Notes: generated from the sequence alone by a model not told the origin. 6,198 nucleotides of DNA from Pseudomonadota bacterium (GCA_023427355.1 JAEZBK010000253.1:1-6198); one strand, 5' to 3'; numbered from the stretch's first letter, positions 1 to 6,117 are shown. A program made the numbers and translations.

Positions 1-532
1 GCTCAAGCTGGTGGTGGGCGATGCGCAGCCCGACAAGGGCCAGGTCGTGATCGGCAGCAATGTCCGCATCGGCTATTTCGCCCAGCATTCGATGGACCTG
101 CTCGAAGGCGACGACACGATTTTCGAGTCGCTCGACAAATCCTTTCCGCAAGCCGGCCAGGCGCCGCTGCGCACCTTGGCGGGCTGCTTCGGCTTTTCCG
201 GCGACGACATCGAGAAGTCGTGCCGCGTGCTGTCGGGCGGTGAAAAGGCGCGCCTGGTGATGGCCAAGATGCTGTTCGATCCGCCCAACTTCCTGGTGCT
301 GGACGAACCCACCAACCATCTCGACATGGCGACCAAGGAAATGCTGGTGGCCGCGCTGGCCGAATTCGAAGGCACCATGCTGTTCGTCAGCCATGACCGC
401 CACTTTCTCGCCGCACTGTCCAACCGCGTGCTCGAACTCACCGCCGACGGCATCCATCAATATGGCGGCGGCTATACCGAATATGTCGCGCGCACCGGCC
501 AGGAAGCGCCGGGCCTGCACCCCGGCGGCTAG
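1..532 (+). CDS. ABC-F family ATPase, C-terminal part (5' end outside window)
   Basis: This is the second nucleotide-binding domain of a soluble ABC-F protein; the open frame is already running at base 2. ABC-F proteins have two ATPase cassettes and no membrane domain, and family members act on the ribosome (translation regulation or antibiotic protection). The sequence shows the GYFAQ segment typical of the second cassette, the signature LSGGEKARLVMAK (about bases 230-270), Walker B FLVLDEPTNHLD (about 292-327) and the H-loop LFVSHDR (about 380-400). The Walker A of this cassette lies upstream of the window. The wording around the motifs (NHLDM, a short GGGYTEY tail) resembles the YbiT-like branch more than Uup, because there is no long coiled-coil C-terminal extension. 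Cytosolic. The family assignment is secure; the subgroup and the substrate are inference. It ends at a TAG, 92 bp before the next gene. Confidence 0.93.
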   Translation, partial: LKLVVGDAQPDKGQVVIGSNVRIGYFAQHSMDLLEGDDTIFESLDKSFPQAGQAPLRTLAGCFGFSGDDIEKSCRVLSGGEKARLVMAKMLFDPPNFLVLDEPTNHLDMATKEMLVAALAEFEGTMLFVSHDRHFLAALSNRVLELTADGIHQYGGGYTEYVARTGQEAPGLHPGG

Positions 533-533
533 G

Positions 534-553
534 GAACCCGCCGGAACGGTTTT
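534..553 (+). terminator. weak possible terminator after the ABC-F gene
   Basis: Just after the stop codon, AACC(C)G can pair with CGGTT around the loop CCGGAA and is followed by four T residues. The stem is only about five pairs with one bulge, so this is a tentative call. Confidence 0.25.
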
Positions 554-611
554 CCCGCCCCGCAGTTATTCAGGACGAAGGGTCCAACCCAAGCGTCAAG
601 AATGTCTGCTC

Positions 612-618
612 AAAGGAG
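612..618 (+). promoter_or_regulatory. ribosome-binding site of the small secreted protein
   Basis: AAAGGAG lies six bases before the ATG at 625. It is one of the strongest Shine-Dalgarno matches in the window and fixes the start of the short gene. Confidence 0.8.
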
Positions 619-624
619 CCGTAG

Positions 625-924
625 ATGAAAAAGTCCCTGAAAGCCCTGCTGGTCGCCGCCGTCGCCACCGCCAGCATCGGCGGCGCCACTGTCGCCTCTG
701 CCCAGCCCGCCGGTTTCTCGTTCCGCGTCGGCGATGTCGCCATCGCCTATTCCAACGGGTACTATGACCGCTCCAATCGTTGGCACAATTGGCGCCATGC
801 CCGCGAGCGGGATTGGTACCGCAACAACCATCGCGCCAGCTATCGCGCCCGGGCCTATGACCGCGACCGCGATGGCGTCCCGAACTGGGCCGACCGCCGC
901 CCCAACAATCCCTACCGCCGATAA
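625..924 (+). CDS. small secreted protein with TSP3-like DxDxDG C-terminal motif
   Basis: This is a 99-residue hypothetical protein. Residues 1-26 form a classical Sec signal peptide: MKKSLK, a hydrophobic Ala/Val-rich core, then a VASA cleavage site before Gln27. The mature part of about 73 residues is rich in Arg, Tyr, Trp, His and Asn. It ends in DRDRDGVPNWADRRPNNPYR (residues 79-98), which has the acidic spacing of a single thrombospondin type-3-like calcium loop (Asp79, Asp81, Asp83, Asp90). Similar DRDGVPN..D..PNNP tails occur on small periplasmic proteins of alphaproteobacteria, whose role I do not know. It should be periplasmic, outer-membrane-associated or secreted. A strong RBS precedes it and an intrinsic terminator follows 36 bp after the stop, so it is probably monocistronic. 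The coding call is strong; calcium binding is inference from the motif, and Arg/His richness could instead suit contact with nucleic acid, cell wall or metal. Confidence 0.87.
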   Translation: MKKSLKALLVAAVATASIGGATVASAQPAGFSFRVGDVAIAYSNGYYDRSNRWHNWRHARERDWYRNNHRASYRARAYDRDRDGVPNWADRRPNNPYRR

Positions 925-960
925 GGCACCTATCGCCCCCGGGGCATAGTGTGTAAGAGA

Positions 961-994
961 GCGCCCCGCCGGATACCCGGCGGGGTGCTTTTTT
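961..994 (+). terminator. strong Rho-independent terminator
   Basis: A 12-bp stem pairs GCGCCCCGCCGG (961-972) with CCGGCGGGGTGC (977-988), with one G-T wobble, around the loop ATAC. Six T residues follow at 989-994. It ends the small secreted protein's transcript. Its T-run directly touches the GTG at 995 and lies 15 bp from the likelier ATG of the MFS gene at 1010. Confidence 0.92.
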
Positions 995-1009
995 GTGGGC
1001 CTGTCACGC

Positions 1010-2215
1010 ATGTCTTCCCGCGCCATATCGGAAAAAGAATTCACGCTGCTGATGGCGCTGCTGATCTCCATCGTGGCGATCACCATTGACGCGCTGTTGC
1101 CCTCGCTGGGCGTGATCGGCGGCGAACTGGGCGTCACCGACACCAACCGGACCCAGTTCCTCATCAGCTTCATCTTCGCCGGCATGGCGGTGGGGCAGCT
1201 GGTGGCGGGTCCGCTGTCCGACGCGCTGGGCCGCAAGCCGGTGCTGTATGGGGGGCTGGCGCTCTATCTGGCGGGCAGCCTGGTCTGCTGGATGGCGCAG
1301 GACTTCAATCTGCTGCTCGCCGGCCGCGCCCTGCAAGGCCTGGGCGTGGCGTGTCCTTACGTCACCGCCGTCTCGGTGGTGCGCGACAAGTATGCCGGCC
1401 GCGACATGGCGCGGGTGATGTCGCTGATCATGATGATCTTCATCCTGGTGCCTGCCATCGCGCCCAGCCTGGGGCTGGCCATCGTGGCTCTGGCCGACTG
1501 GCGCACCATTTTCCTGTTCTATATTTTCTATGCGGTGGTGATCGTGGGCTGGATCGCGCTGCGGCTGGACGAGACCCTGCCGCCATCGCGCCGTGTGCCG
1601 CTGACGCGACGTGCCTTCGGCCATGGCCTGCGCGTGGTGCTCTCCAACCGCACCACCATTTCCTACATGGTGGCCATGGGCCTGACCTTTGGCGGCCTGA
1701 TCGGGTATCTGGGCGCCTCCCGGCAGATCTTCCAGGACCAGTTCCATGTCGGCGACAGCTTCGCGCTCTATTTCGGCGCGCTGGCGCTCCTCCTGGGCGT
1801 CGCCTCGATGGTCAATTCCCGCTTTGTCGGCCGCTGGGGCATGCGCGCCATCTGCAATGCCTCGGCCATATCCATGCTGACGGCCTCTGGCCTGTTCCTG
1901 CTGGTGCAGATGGTGGTGCCGGTCACACTGACCATGTTCATGGTCTATGCCGGTGTGCTCTTCTTTTCGTTCGGCCTCATGTTTGGCAATCTCAATGCCG
2001 TCGCCATGGAACCGATGGGCGATGTCGCGGGCATGGCGTCGGCCATCATTGGCGCGACCTCGTCCGTCATCTCGCTGGCGCTGGGCACGCTGATCGGACA
2101 GGCCTATGACAACACGCTGTGGCCCATCGTGATGGGCTTCTTCCTGCTGGGCATGACCTCCTGGCTGCTGATGCATTTCGAGCGGCGCTGGCATGCGCGC
2201 CAGCTTCGCGCATGA
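1010..2215 (+). CDS. Bcr/CflA-type MFS drug exporter
   Basis: This is a 401-residue inner-membrane transporter of the major facilitator superfamily, about the usual length for 12-helix drug:H+ antiporters. Visible marks are an acidic residue in the first helix (Asp27 in ITIDALLPSL, the place of the D.YLPA motif of Bcr/CflA proteins), the motif A loop GPLSDALGRKP (67-77), the motif B-like RALQGLGVA (106-114), VVRDKYAGRD (from 123) and the motif C-like IAPSLG stretch. The tail HFERRWHARQLRA is basic and cytosolic. Bcr/CflA relatives export drugs such as bicyclomycin and chloramphenicol, or small metabolites; the substrate cannot be read from sequence. I chose ATG 1010. A GTG at 995 is in frame but abuts the terminator T-run. 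Neither start has a visible Shine-Dalgarno, so initiation may be leaderless or weak. The stop overlaps the next start as ATGA. Confidence 0.93.
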   Translation: MSSRAISEKEFTLLMALLISIVAITIDALLPSLGVIGGELGVTDTNRTQFLISFIFAGMAVGQLVAGPLSDALGRKPVLYGGLALYLAGSLVCWMAQDFNLLLAGRALQGLGVACPYVTAVSVVRDKYAGRDMARVMSLIMMIFILVPAIAPSLGLAIVALADWRTIFLFYIFYAVVIVGWIALRLDETLPPSRRVPLTRRAFGHGLRVVLSNRTTISYMVAMGLTFGGLIGYLGASRQIFQDQFHVGDSFALYFGALALLLGVASMVNSRFVGRWGMRAICNASAISMLTASGLFLLVQMVVPVTLTMFMVYAGVLFFSFGLMFGNLNAVAMEPMGDVAGMASAIIGATSSVISLALGTLIGQAYDNTLWPIVMGFFLLGMTSWLLMHFERRWHARQLRA

Positions 2216-2976
2216 TCCCTTGGGAGCATCTGGATACGGCCCGGGTGCCCGGCACGGCGAAGGACGCGCTGCGCCTGATGCGGCGGGGGACCGAGTTTGC
2301 CATCTTCGCGGGCGCCACGCCCCTGATGAACAGCCGCATGAGCAGTTCGGAGATCGTTCTGGCGGATGTCGCCTGCGAACGCCTGAAGGGCCGCCGCGAT
2401 GTGCGCATGCTGATCGGCGGCTATGGCATGGGCTTTACCCTGCGCGCCGCGCTGGCGGCACTGGGCCGTGACGCGCTGGTGACGGTCGCCGAACTCGTGC
2501 CGCAGGTGCTGGACTGGGCGCGTGGACCCATGGCGGAGCTGACGGCAGGCTGCCTCGATGACAAGCGCGTGCGGGTGCATGTGGGCGATGTTGGCGAAGC
2601 CATCGCCGCGCCGCGCGGCGGCTATGACGCCATCCTGCTGGACGTGGACAATGGGCCCGATGGCCTCAGCCGCGCGGCCAACGACCGGCTTTACGACCCG
2701 CGCGGCTTGGAAATGGCGCGCCGGGCGCTGCGGCCCGGTGGCATGCTGGCGGTCTGGTCGGCTGCGCCCAGCGCGGCCTTCGTGGCCCGGCTGGGGCGCG
2801 CGGGATTTGCGGTGGAAGAGGTGAAGGCCCGCGCCAACAAGGGCCGGGGCGTGCGCCATGTGATCTGGCTGGCGACCAATCCCGGGCCCCGGCGCGGCGC
2901 TAGCCCACCGTCAGGCCGCGCTTCAAAAGCGACTCCCAACCCTGTTCCGCGGTCTCCACGAACTCGAACAGCTTGA
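2212..2976 (+). CDS. spermidine-synthase-like SAM-fold protein
   Basis: This is a 254-residue cytosolic protein with a class I methyltransferase / polyamine-synthase Rossmann fold. The start ATG overlaps the MFS stop as ATGA, which indicates translational coupling; the same frame is open further upstream, but that part lies inside the MFS gene. Visible features are the nucleotide-binding loop LIGGYGMGFT (67-76), acidic Glu94 at the end of strand 2 (VTVAELVP), and YDAILLDVDNGP (138-149), placed like the YDxIxxDxxDP active-site strand of spermidine synthases. RPGGMLAVWS (174-183) and a final VIWLA strand complete the fold. Proteobacterial relatives are often labelled spermidine synthase, but the N-terminal region is short, so true aminopropyltransferase activity is doubtful. 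The last 25 or so residues (from Ala230; Arg/Pro/Ser/Thr-rich) lie antisense to the convergent LOG-family gene and look like read-through past the conserved fold. Confidence 0.85.
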   Translation: MIPWEHLDTARVPGTAKDALRLMRRGTEFAIFAGATPLMNSRMSSSEIVLADVACERLKGRRDVRMLIGGYGMGFTLRAALAALGRDALVTVAELVPQVLDWARGPMAELTAGCLDDKRVRVHVGDVGEAIAAPRGGYDAILLDVDNGPDGLSRAANDRLYDPRGLEMARRALRPGGMLAVWSAAPSAAFVARLGRAGFAVEEVKARANKGRGVRHVIWLATNPGPRRGASPPSGRASKATPNPVPRSPRTRTA

Positions 2977-3706
2977 GGTCTTCGGCGGCGATCACGCCTT
3001 CCTCGACCAGCGCATCGAAATTGATGATCTTGCGCCAATAGGCCTCGCAGAACATCACGATGGGCGCGGGCGGGGCCTTCTTGGTCTGTTGCAGGGTCAG
3101 GATTTCGAACAGCTCATCCATGGTGCCGAAGCCGCCGGGAAAGATCGCCAGCGCGTTGGCGCGCATCGCCAGATGCATCTTGCGCATGGCGAAATAGTGA
3201 AAGCGGAAGCTCAGTTCGGGGGTGATGTAGGGATTGGGCGCCTGCTCGTGCGGCAGGGTGATGTTGAAGCCGATGCTGGGCGCGCCCACATCGAAGGCCC
3301 CGCGGTTCGCGGCCTCCATGATGCCCGGGCCGCCGCCGGTGGCGATGACATTGTCGCGCCAGCGGCTCTTGGGCGCAAAGGCGCCGCCGCGCTCGGACGC
3401 GATGCGGCCGAACTGGCGCGCCACGTCATACATCTGCGCGCGGGTGCGCATGGTCCGGGCAGCGGCCCGTTGCGCGTCATCGCTGGCCGCTGCCAGCAAG
3501 GCGTCGGCAGATTCGGGTGATGGCACGCGTGCGCTGCCGAAAACGATGATGGTGGAGCGGATGCCCCAGTCGCGCAATTCCAGTTCGGCCTTGCTGTATT
3601 CCAGCGCGAAGCGGATGGGCCGCATCTCGTCCCGCAGCAGGAAGTTGGTGTCCTCCACCGCCAGCAGCGGCGCGCGCGCAGAGGTGCGATTGGGAGCATC
3701 TGACAT
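2900..3706 (-). CDS. LOG / TIGR00730 family Rossmann-fold protein
   Basis: This is a 268-residue cytosolic protein of the lysine-decarboxylase-like / LOG family. Members act as nucleoside 5'-monophosphate phosphoribohydrolases (cytokinin-activating LOG enzymes, or general nucleotide nucleosidases). Features in order: an N-terminal extension of about 50 residues with NFLLRDEMRPIRFALEY, the strand STIIVFGSAR (51-60), the phosphate loop ATGGGPGIMEAANRGA (122-137), MRKMHL (174-179, with the conserved Arg-Lys) and the family signature PGGFGTMDE (190-198). The catalytic residues expected of the family are therefore present. It belongs to the longer bacterial form rather than the short plant-like form of about 190 residues. 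I chose ATG 3706; upstream in-frame starts at 3763 (ATG) and 3766 (TTG) would add a basic stretch and have no better RBS. It lies 67 bp after the hydrolase stop and is probably co-transcribed. Its 3' end overlaps the convergent gene by 77 bp. The substrate is not determined. Confidence 0.92.
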   Translation of the reverse strand: MSDAPNRTSARAPLLAVEDTNFLLRDEMRPIRFALEYSKAELELRDWGIRSTIIVFGSARVPSPESADALLAAASDDAQRAAARTMRTRAQMYDVARQFGRIASERGGAFAPKSRWRDNVIATGGGPGIMEAANRGAFDVGAPSIGFNITLPHEQAPNPYITPELSFRFHYFAMRKMHLAMRANALAIFPGGFGTMDELFEILTLQQTKKAPPAPIVMFCEAYWRKIINFDALVEEGVIAAEDLKLFEFVETAEQGWESLLKRGLTVG

Positions 3707-3773
3707 GGCAATATCCGTTCGGCTGAAATGCCTGGGCTTTATCGGTCCCGCGCGCCGATACATCAAGCGCCGA

Positions 3774-4748
3774 TCACGCCAGCGCCAGGATCGGGCCTTC
3801 CAGGAGATCCATCAGGTCGCCGAAATAGCCGCCGGAGCGGGCGGGCTGTGCGGGGTCCGATGTGATCGCCACCGCCAGGCGTCTTTGCGGATGGGCGGCG
3901 ATGATCTGTCCGCCATAGCCGCGCGCGATGATGAAGCCCGAGCGGCTGAGGAACCAGCCATAACCATAATCCAGCCCGGAATAGGGCGACTGGGTGCGCG
4001 GCACCAGCGACGCGGCGATCCAGCTTTCCGGTATGACCTGCGCATCGCCGAAGCGGCCCCGGTCACGCATCAGCAGCGCGATTTTCAGCATGGCGCGGGG
4101 TGACAGCGCCATTTCGTTGCCCCCGAAATAGAAGCCCTGCGGATCGGCGGTCCAGCCGGGTATCTCGATTTTCAGCGGTGCGCCCAGCCGTTCGCGCGCC
4201 AGCGCCAGCAGGGATTTCTTTGTTGCGGTGTCAAGGGCCGCGCCCAGGATGTGCGTACTGCCGGTGGAATAGATCATGTTGCCGCCCGGCCGGTCCGCCA
4301 TCGGGCGCGACAGGGCATAGGCCACCCAGTTGCGCGACCGAACCCAGCTTCCATAATTGTTGCCCGACGTGCTGCCCAATCCTGCGCGCAACGTCACCAG
4401 CTGTTCCATGGTTATGCCGCGCGTGCCCGGCGTGGCGGCCGCAGGGATCAGGCGCGGCGCGACCTCGCCCAGCGTGGCATCGACCGAGGCGATTTCCTTG
4501 CGCGCGATGGCGGTCCCCAGCAGCAGGGCGACAATGCTCTTGGAGCAGGATTTGATGTTGGCGGGACGGTCCAGCCCGCGGCCGCGCGGTGCCTCGGCCA
4601 GGACGACATCATCGCCGCGTTGGATCATGATGGCGTGAAGCTGCTTCATGCCCCGCACGGTGCTGCGAAGGCCTTGCACGGTCTGGCCGGCGGCAGGTGC
4701 TGTCGATGCGGCCAGCAGGCCGGCGGTGAAGTGGCGGCGCGTGAACAT
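3774..4748 (-). CDS. Tat-exported serine hydrolase, beta-lactamase (class C-like) family
   Basis: This is a 324-residue serine hydrolase of the beta-lactamase / penicillin-binding-protein fold (Pfam Beta-lactamase, the family of EstB and AmpC relatives). The N-terminus TRRHFTAGLLAASTAPAAG has a twin-arginine motif, a hydrophobic stretch and a likely Ala-x-Ala-type cleavage near residue 21, so export by Tat to the periplasm is expected. The nucleophile motif SxxK is S67-C-S-K70 inside NIKSCSKSIVALLLG. The second motif Tyr-x-Asn/Ser appears as Y160-S-T in IYSTGSTHIL. The third KTG-type motif is replaced by RGYGGQ (276-281), followed by an AVAITSDP strand. This pattern is common in esterases and peptidases of the family, so an esterase or D-aminopeptidase role is as likely as beta-lactam hydrolysis, and resistance should not be assumed. 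The ATG at 4748 has a weak upstream GGAAGC. It sits 45 bp after the membrane-protein gene. Confidence 0.9.
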   Translation of the reverse strand: MFTRRHFTAGLLAASTAPAAGQTVQGLRSTVRGMKQLHAIMIQRGDDVVLAEAPRGRGLDRPANIKSCSKSIVALLLGTAIARKEIASVDATLGEVAPRLIPAAATPGTRGITMEQLVTLRAGLGSTSGNNYGSWVRSRNWVAYALSRPMADRPGGNMIYSTGSTHILGAALDTATKKSLLALARERLGAPLKIEIPGWTADPQGFYFGGNEMALSPRAMLKIALLMRDRGRFGDAQVIPESWIAASLVPRTQSPYSGLDYGYGWFLSRSGFIIARGYGGQIIAAHPQRRLAVAITSDPAQPARSGGYFGDLMDLLEGPILALA

Positions 4749-4793
4749 GAAGGGAGCTTCCGCCGCCAGCTTGGCCGAATTGTGGAGACCCTG

Positions 4794-5180
4794 CTAGCGG
4801 GCGGCGCGGGCGTGCCAGATGGAATAGGCCAACAGCACGCCATTGCCGAAGAAAATCGCGGCGGCAAAGGCAGGTTGCGTGGCGGGGGCCAGGCCGGTGG
4901 CCCAGGCAAACACAAGCTGCCGCGCCGCCTCGCCAAACAGGCCGGGCAGGGCCATGGCGACGCAAATGATGACCGCATCGGCCGGATTGGCCTTGCGCCA
5001 GGCCATGGTGCCGCGCAGCACCATGCACACCGCGATCGCGATGCCGATGGCCGACAGCGCGGTCACCAGGGGGCCGCTTTCGAACAGGGTGGTGCCGCCC
5101 AGCCAGAAGGTGAGGGCGCCGTTCAGCCAGACGCTGAAACCGATGGCGGCGTAGATCAGCAGGTCGCGGGTCGTGAGCAT
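4794..5180 (-). CDS. small four-helix membrane protein (possibly DUF5367)
   Basis: This is a 128-residue inner-membrane protein with about four predicted helices: roughly residues 7-28 (LIYAAIGFSVWLNGALTFWLGG), 37-56, 68-90 and 100-124. A short basic loop (RGTMAWRK) separates helices 2 and 3, and the end is basic (HARAAR). The layout and the N-terminal IYAAIGFSVWLNGALTF wording resemble DUF5367-type proteins of unknown function, but this is recall rather than a search, so treat the family name as tentative. The ATG at 5180 follows a weak purine run (GGGCAGG). It is the first gene of a probable - strand unit with the exported hydrolase (45 bp gap) and the LOG protein. It is divergent from the SRAP gene with 74 bp between the starts. 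No function is assigned. Confidence 0.82.
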   Translation of the reverse strand: MLTTRDLLIYAAIGFSVWLNGALTFWLGGTTLFESGPLVTALSAIGIAIAVCMVLRGTMAWRKANPADAVIICVAMALPGLFGEAARQLVFAWATGLAPATQPAFAAAIFFGNGVLLAYSIWHARAAR

Positions 5181-5221
5181 GCCTGCCCGATACGGGCGCT
5201 AAGCCAGGCCGGATCATGGCG

Positions 5222-5230
5222 TGGTAGCAT
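5222..5230 (+). promoter_or_regulatory. candidate extended -10 element for the SRAP gene
   Basis: TGGTAGCAT fits an extended -10 (TG, one base, TAGCAT against TATAAT) and would place transcription start about 18 bp before the ATG at 5255. I see no good -35, so this is a weak call. Confidence 0.25.
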
Positions 5231-5254
5231 TTTGCCGATTCTCAAGGGGCGGCC

Positions 5255-5893
5255 ATGTGCGGCAAGGTTCGGGCCAGGCGAAGCTGGCAGGCGGCTGTCA
5301 GTCCGGACGTGGCGGAAGACGGTGCCGATGCGGCGCACGTCTATCGCGTCATGGACATGGTGCCGATCATCGTGCGCGATGGCGGTGAACGCTATGTCAT
5401 GCCGATGCGCTGGGGCTTTCCCGATCCGGCGGACTGGCGCCGTCCCCGTCCCATCCATGCCCGCAGCGAAACCATCGACACGATGCCTGCCTTCGCGGCG
5501 GCGTTCCGGGACGGCCAGCGCGGCATCCTGCTGGTGGAAAGCTTCAATGAAGCCCCACAGAGCGGCGTGCAGCACATTTTTACGCCGCCCACGCCCGTGG
5601 GGATTGCCATGCTCTGGCGGCGCTTCGCGTTGGGCGATACGCCGCTCTTCGCCGCCGTGATGGTGACGGTCCCTGCCAACGCGCTCCTGACAGGCCTGCC
5701 CACCGACCGCATGCCGGCCATCCTGGCCGCCGAGGATTGGGGCGCTTGGCTGGGCGAGGGTGGTGCAACCGCCCGGGATGCCAAGGCCTGCCTGAAAACC
5801 GTCGAAGGCGTGCGCTGGCGTCAGTCGCCCGAGCAGCGCGCCGCCGGCAGGCGGGCGCGGCCCACCGTGGCCGACCCGGCGGGTCTATTCTGA
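5255..5893 (+). CDS. SRAP-domain protein (SOS response-associated peptidase family, YedK/HMCES-like)
   Basis: This is a 212-residue cytosolic protein. SRAP proteins expose Cys2 after Met removal and crosslink covalently to abasic sites in single-stranded DNA, shielding them. Seen here: MCGK at the N-terminus (catalytic Cys2), PMRWGFPDP (50-58), HARSETI (68-74), the SFNEAP segment (96-101, with Glu99 at the place of the catalytic Glu of FYEW), VTVPAN (137-142) and TDRMPAIL (150-157). Two positions differ from the classical set of YedK: the Asn of NARSET is His68, and the His of HxRMP is Thr150. This suggests a distinct subfamily with an altered active site. AAGGGG (5244-5249) stands five bases before the ATG. 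No GTTC-N7-GTTC box precedes it. It ends 4 bp from the convergent small ORF. The family call is firm; crosslinking activity is inferred. Confidence 0.92.
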   Translation: MCGKVRARRSWQAAVSPDVAEDGADAAHVYRVMDMVPIIVRDGGERYVMPMRWGFPDPADWRRPRPIHARSETIDTMPAFAAAFRDGQRGILLVESFNEAPQSGVQHIFTPPTPVGIAMLWRRFALGDTPLFAAVMVTVPANALLTGLPTDRMPAILAAEDWGAWLGEGGATARDAKACLKTVEGVRWRQSPEQRAAGRRARPTVADPAGLF

Positions 5894-5897
5894 GAGA

Positions 5898-6068
5898 TCA
5901 GTTCAGCGGCCGCGTTTCTGACAGGGTCGCGGCCAGCTTCGCCATCGAGGCCCAATAGGCGGCGAGCGAACCGTCGCCGCGCGAACGCGCTTCCTCGGCC
6001 TGGACGTTGCAATAGCCCACCGTGTCGCCGCCATGCGTTTGCAGTAGCTCAAAACCCTGGTCAGCCAT
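5898..6068 (-). CDS. 56-residue hypothetical protein with an upstream LexA box
   Basis: This is a small ORF starting MADQGFELLQTHGGDTVGYC and ending SETRPLN. The ATG at 6068 is chosen because GGAAAGGA (6076-6083, complement) lies seven bases upstream. A longer frame opening at 6158 would run through the operator and has no RBS. The protein has no signal peptide or membrane segment. It has a single Cys (residue 20) and a probable amphipathic helix from about residue 22 to 50 (VQAEEARSRGDGSLAAYW...AATLSE), mildly acidic to neutral. I do not recognise the family. The LexA box 34 bp upstream suggests DNA-damage induction. Its stop is 4 bp from that of the convergent SRAP gene. The good RBS and the position between an operator and a neighbouring gene support it as real. 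Function unknown. Confidence 0.72.
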   Translation of the reverse strand: MADQGFELLQTHGGDTVGYCNVQAEEARSRGDGSLAAYWASMAKLAATLSETRPLN

Positions 6069-6102
6069 CAAAGTATCCTTTCCGGAATCAGCATCGCCTC
6101 TG

Positions 6103-6117
6103 GAACAAATAGAGAAC
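6103..6117 (-). promoter_or_regulatory. LexA (SOS) box, alphaproteobacterial type
   Basis: The - strand reads GTTCTCTATTTGTTC, a perfect GTTC-N7-GTTC direct repeat with a pyrimidine- and A/T-rich spacer, the known form of the alphaproteobacterial LexA operator. It lies in the divergent intergenic region, 34 bp before the small - strand ORF and about 80 bp before the likely start of a + strand gene outside the window. It could repress either or both. The A/T-rich content stands out against the GC-rich surroundings. Confidence 0.78.

Noticed and set aside
534..547. GAAC repeated after the ABC-F stop, resembling a LexA box
   Set aside because: The spacer between the two GAAC copies is 6 bp, not the 7 bp required, and it is GC-rich (CCGCCG).
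1004..2194. Open frame of 396 codons antisense to the MFS gene
   Set aside because: The translation is His/Gln/Arg-rich and low in complexity with no recognisable domain, while the + strand frame is a clear 12-helix transporter.
2119..2211. Upstream start for the SAM-fold gene inside the MFS gene
   Set aside because: The added residues show no family similarity, and the ATGA overlap at 2212 gives a natural coupled start directly before the conserved IPWEHLDTA segment.
3707..3766. Upstream start of the LOG gene giving 288 residues
   Set aside because: The first codon would be TTG (ATG next to it) with no RBS, and the added residues are basic and outside the family fold; ATG 3706 is preferred, though not proven.
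5185..5197. Hairpin GCCCG-ATA-CGGGC just upstream of the membrane-protein start
   Set aside because: A 5-bp stem is common by chance at this GC content, there is no T-run, and no regulatory pattern is visible, although it would partly cover the weak RBS.
4251..5660. Long open frame of 469 codons on the + strand
   Set aside because: It lies antisense to the hydrolase and membrane-protein genes and out of frame with SRAP. Its translation is Gly/Arg/His-rich without family motifs, typical of a shadow frame in GC-rich DNA.
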